A stretch of 14,081 nt of DNA from positions 1 through 14,081 of the forward strand of contig LFFH01000034.1 in assembly GCA_001510455.1 (NCBI GenBank). Direction: 5' to 3'. The notes under the pieces are model-generated. The model saw only the letters and a list, made by a program, of their open reading frames with translations. It was not told where the DNA came from and ran no database searches. A program made the position numbers and the translations under genes. The DNA is from Actinobacteria bacterium casp-actino8. Lineage in GTDB: Bacteria > Actinomycetota > Acidimicrobiia > Acidimicrobiales > Ilumatobacteraceae. Below are positions 1 to 6,078 of this stretch, one piece after another; within the stretch, counting starts at the first letter, position 1; each line of letters begins with the position of its first letter.

Positions 1-731
1 TGATGGTTGTAGAAGCGGTACGTCTTCGCTTCGATCAACGACGGTCCACCACCGGAACGGGCGCGTGCCACGGCCTCCAGGGCTGCTTCGTGAACGGCAA
101 CCGCGTCCATCCCGTCGACGATCACACCGGGCATCCCGTACCCGGCCGCTCGGTCGACGATGTCGGTAATGGCCATCGTCTTGTCGCGTGGGGTGAACTC
201 GCCGTACTCGTTGTTCTCGCATGCGAAAACGATGGGCAGGTGAAGGGCGCAGGCCATGTTGGCGGCCTCGTGGAAGGCACCGATGTTGGTGGCTCCATCA
301 CCGAAGAAGGCGACGGCGACCTGACCCTTCTTGCGATAGCGATTCGCGAATGCCGCCCCGACCGCGATCGGGGAGCCGGCGCCGACGATGCCGTTGGCGC
401 CGAGCATGCCGAGGGAGAGGTCGCTGATGTGCATCGAACCCCCCTTGCCCTTGCAGTAGCCGGTCGACTTGCCCATGAGTTCGGCCATCATGCGATTCAG
501 GTCGCCACCCTTGGCGACGAGGTGGCCGTGTCCTCGGTGGGTGGAGGTGATGTGATCGTCGTCGTTGAGGGCCGCGCACACACCGGATGCGACGGCCTCT
601 TCTCCGACGTAGAGATGAAGGAAGCCGGGGAGCTTCGCCGCCTCGGCGAGACGGCCAGCGGCCTCTTCGAAGAGTCTGATGCGCACCATACGACGATGCA
701 GATCGAACTGGACCTCAGGAGAGATGCTCAT
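1..731 (-). CDS. Thiamine-diphosphate-dependent dehydrogenase E1 component, alpha subunit (3' end cut by window edge)
   Basis: Family of pyruvate / acetoin / branched-chain 2-oxoacid dehydrogenase E1 alpha subunits, which with a beta subunit decarboxylate a 2-oxoacid (or cleave acetoin) on thiamine diphosphate and pass the acyl group to an E2 lipoyl protein. 243 residues are visible; the family usually has about 320 to 360, so the C-terminus lies left of the window. Visible motifs: THRGHGH at 64-70, KGKGGSMH at 94-101, and the thiamine-diphosphate/Mg motif opening with GDGATN (144-149) and closing with ENNEYG (172-177). The start is ATG at 731, preceded by a good ribosome site (GAGGA, about 5 bases away). 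It follows the ThuA-type gene by 34 bases on the same strand, so it is probably the latest gene of the leftward group seen here. A beta subunit would be expected next, outside the window. The 2-oxoacid substrate cannot be told from the alpha subunit alone. Confidence 0.9.
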   Translation of the reverse strand, partial: MSISPEVQFDLHRRMVRIRLFEEAAGRLAEAAKLPGFLHLYVGEEAVASGVCAALNDDDHITSTHRGHGHLVAKGGDLNRMMAELMGKSTGYCKGKGGSMHISDLSLGMLGANGIVGAGSPIAVGAAFANRYRKKGQVAVAFFGDGATNIGAFHEAANMACALHLPIVFACENNEYGEFTPRDKTMAITDIVDRAAGYGMPGVIVDGMDAVAVHEAALEAVARARSGGGPSLIEAKTYRFYNH

Positions 732-765
732 GTGATTCCTCGTGATGATGAGTGGACGAATGTGG

Positions 766-1530
766 TCACGCGTCGAGCCCGCGGGCCCATCGCAGCGAAC
801 GGCGTAGGAGTTCGTAATAGGCCGGCTTCTCCCACGAGCATCGTTCGACGCGCGGGTAGTAGTCGAGAACCGGAGCCATGTCGTAGTGGCCGCGGCAGTG
901 GCCAAGAGTGTTGTAGAGCACCGCACCCGACCCGAGATCGCGCACGTACATCACCGGATGCATCGGATCGCACGCCGACCAGTCGTGTTCGACGAATCCG
1001 GCTGCGTCACCTTGCCACTCGGTGTGCAACAAAACACGGAGCGATCGACGATCGGCGTATTCGCTGAGGTAGAGCTCGTCATCGGTTTCGAACGGTTCGA
1101 TTCCCGCCACCAGCCAGTGCGATGGATCGGTGACCTGCACCGAATAGGGCTGAATCGGCGGGTGGGCCACGAATTGGCTACCGAGCGTGTCGGCCCAGAG
1201 GGGAAACACGCGCGGGGAATCGACACCATTCGGTCCTCCCAGGGTGAGTGCCGCGTTGGTGCCGTGCAACGCGACCCAGCGGCCGCCGGCTTCGACCCAC
1301 GCTCGGATCGACTTCTGAGCAGCCTCGGAGGGACGAACGTCGCAGGTGTACGACACGAGAATCGACGAGTCGACGATTCCCGACGTGTCTTCGTAGTCAG
1401 GTTGCACTCTGACGCGAAACTCGTCGTGCTCGGCGAGGAGCCCGAGCAGTTCACGTCGCGCGAAGTCGATGTCGTGGTATTTGCCGCCGGCGACGAGGGT
1501 GACGTCGATACGGTGTCCGGGAGCACTCAT
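766..1530 (-). CDS. ThuA-like domain protein (class I glutamine amidotransferase-like fold)
   Basis: A 254-residue protein of the ThuA family, named after a trehalose-utilisation gene but of uncertain biochemistry; the fold resembles class I glutamine amidotransferases. Visible features: an opening beta strand with VTLVAGGKYHD (10-20), a strand plus turn GGRWVALHG (82-90), the DELYLSEY segment (151-158) and VLYNTLGHC near 204-212, where the family commonly has a conserved Gly-His region. No signal peptide is seen, so it is probably cytosolic. I chose ATG 1530; a TTG at 1563 is in frame but would overlap the upstream SDR, while 1530 leaves a 22-base gap. No strong Shine-Dalgarno is visible. 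It lies between an SDR and an E1 alpha gene, so a catabolic role beside oxidative enzymes is more likely than sugar metabolism, but that is inference. A second, divergent ThuA protein lies at 9186-9974. Confidence 0.8.
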   Translation of the reverse strand: MSAPGHRIDVTLVAGGKYHDIDFARRELLGLLAEHDEFRVRVQPDYEDTSGIVDSSILVSYTCDVRPSEAAQKSIRAWVEAGGRWVALHGTNAALTLGGPNGVDSPRVFPLWADTLGSQFVAHPPIQPYSVQVTDPSHWLVAGIEPFETDDELYLSEYADRRSLRVLLHTEWQGDAAGFVEHDWSACDPMHPVMYVRDLGSGAVLYNTLGHCRGHYDMAPVLDYYPRVERCSWEKPAYYELLRRSLRWARGLDA

Positions 1531-1552
1531 GGCGTGGTGCGATCGGCGACGA

Positions 1553-2308
1553 TCAGAAGTCAACGCGCTTCAGGAAGCCGCCATCGACGGTGAGATTCAC
1601 TCCGTTGACGTGCTTGGCTCGATCGCTCACGAGGAAGGCGACCGCATCGGCGACGTCCGAGGGCAGTCCCATGTGTCCGCCGGGGTGCGCCTTCTCGGTC
1701 GATTCGAAGAACGGGGCCATGTGTTGCTTGATCATGTCCCAGTCGCCACCTTCGACGAAGATCGGACCGGGAGACACCACGTTGCAGCGCACGCCTTGTG
1801 CGCCGAGCACTTGGGCCTGACCGAGCGTCCAGTTGGTGACGGCCGACTTGAGAGCGCTGTAACTCCCTGAGCCACTGCCGAAGTGTTCGGTGGTCGCAGT
1901 CGTTCCGATGCTGACGACGGACCCTCCGCCGTTCACCAAGTGAGGTGTGGCGGCTTCGACGCCGTGAACGAGCGCCATGAGGTCGATGTTGAAGTTGTTG
2001 ATCCAGCCCTCGAGTTTGCGAGCCGGCTTTCCAGACGTGTTGTGAACGTAGACGTCGATTCCACCGAGCTGCTCGGCCGACGAATCGACCCAAGCCCGCA
2101 GAGCGGTCGAGTCACCAGCGTCTACGGCAGCGCCCACGACTTTGCCTCGACTCGACAGCTCGGCGACCGCTGCTGCGACCTCGTCGGCGTTACGTGCGCA
2201 GATCGCGACCGATGCACCTTCGTCGAGCAACGTCTCGGCGATCGCTCGTCCGAGTCCTTTGGTCGATCCGGTGACGAGGGCCCGCTTGCCCGAAAGTCCG
2301 AGATCCAT
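1553..2308 (-). CDS. Short-chain dehydrogenase/reductase with Thr at the usual catalytic Ser position
   Basis: A 251-residue classical-length SDR, a Rossmann-fold NAD(P)-dependent oxidoreductase acting on alcohols or ketones. The nucleotide-binding motif TGSTKGLG is at 13-20; the second strand ends in ICARN (36-40), a Ser/Ala-Arg pattern common in NADP(H) users. The usual NNAG is replaced by HNTSG (89-93). The catalytic Tyr150 and Lys154 (YSALK) are present, as is Asn107. The residue 13 before the Tyr, normally Ser, is Thr137. The C-terminus has the usual VDGG (241-244). Start ATG 2308 is set by a clear AGGGGGA ribosome site about 5 bases upstream; longer in-frame starts exist but lack this. 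The gene follows the acyl-CoA dehydrogenase by 60 bases and is followed after 22 bases by the ThuA gene. Substrate unknown; oxidation of a hydroxyl on the acyl-CoA intermediate or its ring system is a guess from context. Confidence 0.9.
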   Translation of the reverse strand: MDLGLSGKRALVTGSTKGLGRAIAETLLDEGASVAICARNADEVAAAVAELSSRGKVVGAAVDAGDSTALRAWVDSSAEQLGGIDVYVHNTSGKPARKLEGWINNFNIDLMALVHGVEAATPHLVNGGGSVVSIGTTATTEHFGSGSGSYSALKSAVTNWTLGQAQVLGAQGVRCNVVSPGPIFVEGGDWDMIKQHMAPFFESTEKAHPGGHMGLPSDVADAVAFLVSDRAKHVNGVNLTVDGGFLKRVDF

Positions 2309-2339
2309 GATGTTCCCCCTGTTTGTTTGTTGCGATTGA

Positions 2340-2360
2340 CGTGCCGATCTCACCGGCACC
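2340..2360 (-). other. Small intercistronic hairpin between acyl-CoA dehydrogenase and SDR
   Basis: In the 60-base gap, GTGCCG (2341-2346) and CGGCAC (2354-2359) form a perfect 6-bp stem around a 7-base loop. On the minus-strand transcript it lies just after the dehydrogenase stop and about 30 bases before the SDR start. It has no following U-run, so it does not look like an intrinsic terminator. It may protect or tune the downstream message, or be chance in GC-rich DNA. Confidence 0.3.
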
Positions 2361-2368
2361 GGACGGAG

Positions 2369-3640
2369 TCAGCGACGTGTGTCCTTCCACGGTACGTCCT
2401 TGTCGACCCGGACGTCACCGGGCAGTCCGAGGACGCGTTCGCCGATGATGTTTCGCTGGGTCTCGTCGGAGCCTCCTGCGATTCGGTAACCCGGAGCACC
2501 GAGGACGTGCTCGCCCCAGGCGTAGGTTCCCCATTCGTCGGTGTCTGCGATCAGAGACGGGCCAAGAATTCGAGAGACGACATCGGAAACGAGTCGCATT
2601 CCTTCCGTCCAGACCAGCTTGCCGAGCGAACCTTCGGGTCCCGGAGCACCACCGGAACGTCTGATGTCGGCGGCCCGACGATTGACGAATCCTTCCACGC
2701 GGAAGTGGGAGTAGGCCTTGGCCAATTCCTGGCGCATGACCGGATCGCTCGTCACGCCCATGGCTCTCGCCGTGGCGAGGAGCTGTCTCCACGAGCCTCC
2801 GACGCGGGATCCACCGCCACCTCCGTCACCACTGTGGTCGCGTTCGAAGCCCAGGGTGGTGAGGGCGACCTTCCAGCCCTCGCCCTCGGGACCGAGACGC
2901 ATCGAGTCGGGGATGCGAACGTCGTTGAAGAACACCTCGTTGAAGGACGATCCACCGCTCATCTGCTTGATCGGCCGGATTTCGATACCGGGAAGGTCCA
3001 TCGGGATGATGAATGCCGTCATTCCCTTGTGCTTCACCACGTCGACGTTGCTTCGAGCGATGAGTTCCCCGTACGCCGAGAACTGCGCACCAGAGCTCCA
3101 GACCTTCTGTCCGTTCAACACCCACTCGTCGCCGTCTCGGTCGGCACGACAGCCGAGTGCTGCGAGGTCACTGCCGGCCCCTGGTTCGGAGAAGAGCTGA
3201 CAGCAGAGATCACGAGTCGCCATGAATCGGGCGACGTACTCGGCCTTCTGTTCGGGAGTTCCGAAGAGGTCGATGGTCGGGGCGATCAGGCCCACGGTCA
3301 CCGACAATGTCTCGTGTCCGGTCGGCGTCTGGAACTGTGACTCGAGCTTGCTGAAGGCCCTGGAGTAGGCGCGAGGAAGCCCGAGGCCGCCGTACTCCGC
3401 GGGAGCGGTGATGGCGTGGTAGCCGCGTTCGGCCTTCTTCTGGATCCAGGCCATTCCACGCTGGAGGAGGGCCTGTTCTTCTTCGAACGTCAACGAATGG
3501 AAAACGGACACCGAGAATTCGCCCTCGCCCCACACGAGGTCCTTCTCGTCGGTCCCGCTGGTTCGGTACTCGGCATTGGCCTCGAGCCAATCCTTGGCTT
3601 CACGGGTGAAGTCGTCGAGGGACGGGAGGGATGTGGTCAC
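2369..3640 (-). CDS. Acyl-CoA dehydrogenase (FadE type), catalytic Glu in the alternative position
   Basis: A 423-residue FAD enzyme that forms an alpha,beta double bond in an acyl-CoA. Visible motifs: AEYGGLGLP (81-89), the FAD-binding CQLFSEPGAGSD (147-158), WSSGAQ (181-186), and the C-terminal RNIIGERVLGLP (396-407). In medium-chain-type enzymes the base Glu sits just before the C-terminal GxxxxxQR region; here that position is Gly389 (YRIAGG). A Glu in LGFERD (Glu266) aligns with the base of isovaleryl- and long-chain acyl-CoA dehydrogenases (Glu254/Glu261), so the enzyme is probably active. A Gly-rich run (273-277) follows at once. The start is GTG 3640; upstream in-frame codons give only low-complexity sequence running into the divergent TetR gene. 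There is no Shine-Dalgarno, and a TACCGT box lies 7 bases upstream, suggesting a leaderless message. First gene of the leftward group. Some actinobacterial steroid-type dehydrogenases are two-gene heteromers; no partner gene lies here. Confidence 0.93.
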   Translation of the reverse strand: MTTSLPSLDDFTREAKDWLEANAEYRTSGTDEKDLVWGEGEFSVSVFHSLTFEEEQALLQRGMAWIQKKAERGYHAITAPAEYGGLGLPRAYSRAFSKLESQFQTPTGHETLSVTVGLIAPTIDLFGTPEQKAEYVARFMATRDLCCQLFSEPGAGSDLAALGCRADRDGDEWVLNGQKVWSSGAQFSAYGELIARSNVDVVKHKGMTAFIIPMDLPGIEIRPIKQMSGGSSFNEVFFNDVRIPDSMRLGPEGEGWKVALTTLGFERDHSGDGGGGGSRVGGSWRQLLATARAMGVTSDPVMRQELAKAYSHFRVEGFVNRRAADIRRSGGAPGPEGSLGKLVWTEGMRLVSDVVSRILGPSLIADTDEWGTYAWGEHVLGAPGYRIAGGSDETQRNIIGERVLGLPGDVRVDKDVPWKDTRR

Positions 3641-3669
3641 GATCCATACGGTAATTGATCGATGGATCA
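3641..3669. promoter_or_regulatory. Candidate TetR operator in the divergent promoter region
   Basis: The 56-base gap between the acyl-CoA dehydrogenase and TetR starts holds two overlapping inverted repeats. TGATC-GATG-GATCA lies at 3656-3669. A wider one, GATCCAT (3641-3647) with ATGGATC (3662-3668), has a 14-base spacer. TetR proteins typically bind such dyads next to their own gene and the divergent neighbour. A TACCGT box on the minus strand (plus 3648-3653) fits the actinobacterial -10 pattern TANNNT for the leftward gene and lies inside the wider repeat, so binding would block it. GATC-type words are frequent across this window, so chance remains possible. Confidence 0.45.
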
Positions 3670-3696
3670 GTATCGGAACCGAAGTGGACCGAATTG

Positions 3697-4377
3697 ATGG
3701 CGGACCGGGCCATACTCGGGGGAGTGAAGTCTGCACGGGCTACAACTCGCTCCTCAAGGGGTCGGCTGGGTCGGCCCCCGTCGGCCGACTCCTTGGAGAC
3801 CCGTCAGCGAATCCTCGACCTGGCCCGGCAGGAGTTCGCCGTTCACGGATACGAGGCCACGACCAACCGGAGGATCGCAGCCCGCGTGGGGATCACCACG
3901 GCGGCGCTGTATCACTACTTCCCCTCGAAATCGGACCTGTACGTGGCGGTTGCCGCCGCGGCCGAAGCCCGAGTTCTGAGCCGCTTCGAGGCGGTGACGG
4001 CCTCGGGAGAGTCGCTCGTCGAGAGTTTGCGACTGGTTCTCGACGAGTCGCACGCCATGAATTCCGAGGATCCCTCGCTCGCCCTCATCTTGGATGCGTT
4101 CCGAATCGACGAGCGCCGTCATCCCGAGGTTCGAGAGGCGATGCGCGGGCAAGAGCGACTCATGCAGGGATTCTTCCGGAATCTCGTCGATCGGGCGATC
4201 GACGCCGGCGAGATCGATCGCGCGGATCGGACATCGGTATTGGCTCTCGTCACGGTGCTCCTCGTCGGCCTCAGCGATGCGATGTCGGACGACCTTCGTT
4301 CGCACCGGATTGGGGTCGAAGCGGCCAAGAGTCTGCTCGGTGGGCGAATTCCTCTCGGCGAGACCCTCGATCGTTGA
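3697..4377 (+). CDS. TetR/AcrR-family transcriptional regulator
   Basis: A 226-residue one-domain-plus-ligand-pocket repressor. The N-terminal DNA-binding part runs from about residue 33: ETRQRILDLARQEFAVHGY (34-52) followed by the helix-turn-helix with TTNRRIAARVGITTAALYHY (55-74) and FPSKSDLY (75-82), the hallmark of the family. The remaining 140 residues are the variable ligand-binding and dimer domain. A basic stretch of about 30 residues precedes the HTH. Start: ATG 3697 is preferred; TTG 3655 (240 residues) would place the start within the candidate operator, and GTG 3724 has a purine run but with no spacing. It is divergent from the acyl-CoA dehydrogenase with a 56-base gap containing dyads, and 70 bases upstream of the first SDR on its own strand. 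The likely job is repression of the flanking catabolic genes, relieved by a pathway intermediate, perhaps an acyl-CoA; the ligand is not visible from sequence. Confidence 0.92.
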   Translation: MADRAILGGVKSARATTRSSRGRLGRPPSADSLETRQRILDLARQEFAVHGYEATTNRRIAARVGITTAALYHYFPSKSDLYVAVAAAAEARVLSRFEAVTASGESLVESLRLVLDESHAMNSEDPSLALILDAFRIDERRHPEVREAMRGQERLMQGFFRNLVDRAIDAGEIDRADRTSVLALVTVLLVGLSDAMSDDLRSHRIGVEAAKSLLGGRIPLGETLDR

Positions 4378-4447
4378 GCGCACGCTCGGTCCGCCGACTC
4401 CGAATTGGTTCACTACTATGCGTGGAACGTCGGCCTGAGGGGGGACC

Positions 4448-5227
4448 ATGGGAGTTCTGGACGGACGAGTCGCGTGCGTGACCGGGGGAACGCGAGGTAT
4501 CGGCCTCGCGATCGCTTCGGCATTCCTCGCCGAAGGTGCTCGTGTGGTGATCAACGGTCGAGACCCGGCGAAGGCTGAGCGCACGCTTGCCGAGCTCGCT
4601 GCCGGTGACGCCGTGCATTTCATCGCCGGCGACGTGAAGTCACGATCCGACTGCGAGGCAGTGATCGACGGCACGGTCGAGCATTTCGGACGCCTCGACA
4701 TCTTGGTGGCCAACGCCGGGGGTGCAGCAGACTTCGCGCCGATCGTCGATCTGCCCGATGAACCGCTGGAGGACGCATTGCGTTGGAATCTCTGGCATTC
4801 GTTCTGGTGCATGCGCCGCGCCTTCCACCACATGATTCCTCAGCAATCGGGTCGTGTGATCAACATCTCGTCCGTCGAGGGCAAGGTCGGCAAACCCGGG
4901 CTGTCGTCGTACGTGATCGCAAAGCATGCTGTGAACGGACTGACGAAATCGGCTGCGAAGGAGGTCGGTCCGCTCGGGATCACGGTGAACGCACTGTGCC
5001 CGGGAGTGATCGAAACCGACATCGTGAAAGAAGGGGGTGCTGGTGCAGCGGCGGCCATGGGTCTGACCTACGACGAATTACTTGCGCAATTCGCCTCTGA
5101 TTCTGCGATCAAGCGAATCAACGAAGTCGAGGACGTCGCCCATGTCGCGGTGCTCCTGGCATCCGATGCCGGAGCCGGAATCACCGGCTCTCTGATTTCG
5201 ATCGACGGCGGAACCGCCCCCTACTGA
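4448..5227 (+). CDS. Short-chain dehydrogenase/reductase, first of a tandem pair
   Basis: A 259-residue classical SDR oxidoreductase. All key elements are present: TGGTRGIG (12-19) for the dinucleotide, NGRD (36-39) typical of NADP(H)-type FabG-like enzymes, NAGG (89-92), Asn114, and the catalytic Ser142, Tyr155 and Lys159 (ISSVEGK; YVIAK). The end has the usual IDGG and a short LPY-like tail (APY). The start ATG 4448 follows a strong GAGGGGG ribosome site by 3 to 4 bases. The gene begins 70 bases after TetR and ends 24 bases before a paralogous SDR; hand alignment gives about 150 identical residues of 260, so this pair arose by duplication. Together they may act on two positions or two stereoisomers of one intermediate. 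It sits upstream of a P450, so oxidation of a P450-made alcohol is plausible. The substrate is unknown. Confidence 0.93.
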   Translation: MGVLDGRVACVTGGTRGIGLAIASAFLAEGARVVINGRDPAKAERTLAELAAGDAVHFIAGDVKSRSDCEAVIDGTVEHFGRLDILVANAGGAADFAPIVDLPDEPLEDALRWNLWHSFWCMRRAFHHMIPQQSGRVINISSVEGKVGKPGLSSYVIAKHAVNGLTKSAAKEVGPLGITVNALCPGVIETDIVKEGGAGAAAAMGLTYDELLAQFASDSAIKRINEVEDVAHVAVLLASDAGAGITGSLISIDGGTAPY

Positions 5228-5251
5228 TCTCGGCTGCGAGGAGGAATCATC

Positions 5252-6034
5252 ATGGGCAAGTTGGATGGAAAGGTCGCCTGCATCACCGGTGGTACGAGGA
5301 GTATCGGTCGTGCCATGGCCGATGCCTTCGTCGCCGAGGGCGCGTCGGTGGTGGTGAATGGTCGTGATTCGGCCAAGGGCCAGCGTTGTCTCGACGAGAT
5401 GAATGCCGGCGAACGGGCGGCGTTCTTCGCTGGTGACTCGTCTCGGCAGGACGTGGTCGAAGGTCTGATCGACTTCACGATCGAGAAGTACGGCCAGCTC
5501 GACATTTGTTGTCTCAACTCCGGTGGAGTGCAGATGACCGCACCGGTGTTCCAGATGACCGACGAAGAATGGCAACTCGAGGTCGACTGGAACCTCAATC
5601 ACGTGTTCTGGGGAATGCGTCGAGCTCTCCAACACATGATCCCGCGGCAGTACGGGCGAGTGATCGTGACGTCGTCGGTCGAAGGAAAACTCGGCAAGCC
5701 CGGAATCCCGGGCTATGTCGCCACGAAGCACGCCGTGAACGGACTCGTGAAGTCGGCCGCCCACGAAGTGGGGACACTCGGGATCACCGTCAACGCGATC
5801 CTGCCCGGAATCATCGAGACCGACATCGTGCGCGAGACAGGTCCGGCTTCGGCCGAGGCGATGGGTGTCGGTTCTTACGATGCTCTCATCGAGATGTTCT
5901 GTGCCGAGTCGGCCATCAAGCGTCCCAATCGCGTGGAGGAGGTGGCGGCGGTGGCCGTGTTGCTGGCATCCGATTCCGCCCGCAACATGACTGGATGTTT
6001 GTTCCCGGTCGACGGCGGAACGCTTCCCTACTGA
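5252..6034 (+). CDS. Short-chain dehydrogenase/reductase, second of a tandem pair
   Basis: A 260-residue SDR, close paralogue of the preceding gene. Catalytic Ser142, Tyr155 and Lys159 (TSSVEGK; YVATK) and Asn114 are kept, and the C-terminus has VDGG and LPY. Two motifs have drifted: the glycine motif reads TGGTRSIG (12-19), with Ser17 where the second family Gly normally stands, and NAGG is NSGG (89-92). The central SVEGK-LGKPG and KHAVNGL-KSAA blocks are nearly identical to those of the paralogue, while residues 61-110, a cofactor and substrate-facing stretch, differ most. The start ATG 5252 has a clear GAGGAGGAA ribosome site about 6 bases away. The 24-base gap to the first SDR and 40-base gap to the P450 suggest one operon. 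Likely an NADP(H) alcohol/ketone oxidoreductase; a changed cofactor fit is possible given Ser17. Confidence 0.93.
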   Translation: MGKLDGKVACITGGTRSIGRAMADAFVAEGASVVVNGRDSAKGQRCLDEMNAGERAAFFAGDSSRQDVVEGLIDFTIEKYGQLDICCLNSGGVQMTAPVFQMTDEEWQLEVDWNLNHVFWGMRRALQHMIPRQYGRVIVTSSVEGKLGKPGIPGYVATKHAVNGLVKSAAHEVGTLGITVNAILPGIIETDIVRETGPASAEAMGVGSYDALIEMFCAESAIKRPNRVEEVAAVAVLLASDSARNMTGCLFPVDGGTLPY

Positions 6035-6042
6035 TCTGGACC

Positions 6043-6078
6043 ATGTCCGATCAGCCGTCCGTCCAGCTCGACACATGA
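6043..6078 (+). other. Possible 11-codon leader ORF coupled to the P450 start
   Basis: ATG 6043 opens an 11-residue ORF (MSDQPSVQLDT) whose TGA stop (6076-6078) overlaps the P450 ATG (6075-6077) as ATGA. The P450 has no visible Shine-Dalgarno of its own, so ribosomes ending here could re-initiate on it. The inverted repeat CTGGAC (6036-6041) with GTCCAG (6061-6066) spans most of this ORF and could fold in the message. The upstream site for ATG 6043 is weak, so the ORF may be chance. Confidence 0.25.

Noticed and set aside
3..1067. A 354-residue reading frame on the plus strand
   Set aside because: It runs opposite the E1 alpha and ThuA genes, has no family motif and is rich in Arg/Gly/Val typical of antisense shadows in GC-rich DNA; the minus-strand reading shows clear domains.
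2340..2360. Intrinsic terminator after the acyl-CoA dehydrogenase
   Set aside because: The stem is only 6 bp and is followed on the minus strand by an A/C-rich stretch, not U-rich; kept only as a weak hairpin.
1883..3340. A 485-residue plus-strand reading frame
   Set aside because: It is antisense to the SDR and acyl-CoA dehydrogenase genes, which have full motif sets, and has no recognisable domain itself.
3655..3696. TTG 3655 as the TetR start
   Set aside because: It would make the coding region begin within the operator-like dyads and adds a segment without family similarity; ATG 3697 fits better.
4376..4387. GAGCG-CA-CGCTC inverted repeat just after the TetR stop
   Set aside because: The two-base centre and 5-bp arms are too small for a terminator and no U-run follows; it may be chance.
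3754..4833. Minus-strand frame of 359 residues across the TetR and first SDR genes
   Set aside because: It crosses two well-supported genes and their gap with low-complexity Arg/Ser/Pro sequence, so it is a shadow.
5078..6076. Minus-strand frame of 332 residues over the tandem SDR genes
   Set aside because: It is a shadow of two clear SDRs; the apparent internal repeat reflects the paralogy of those genes on the other strand.
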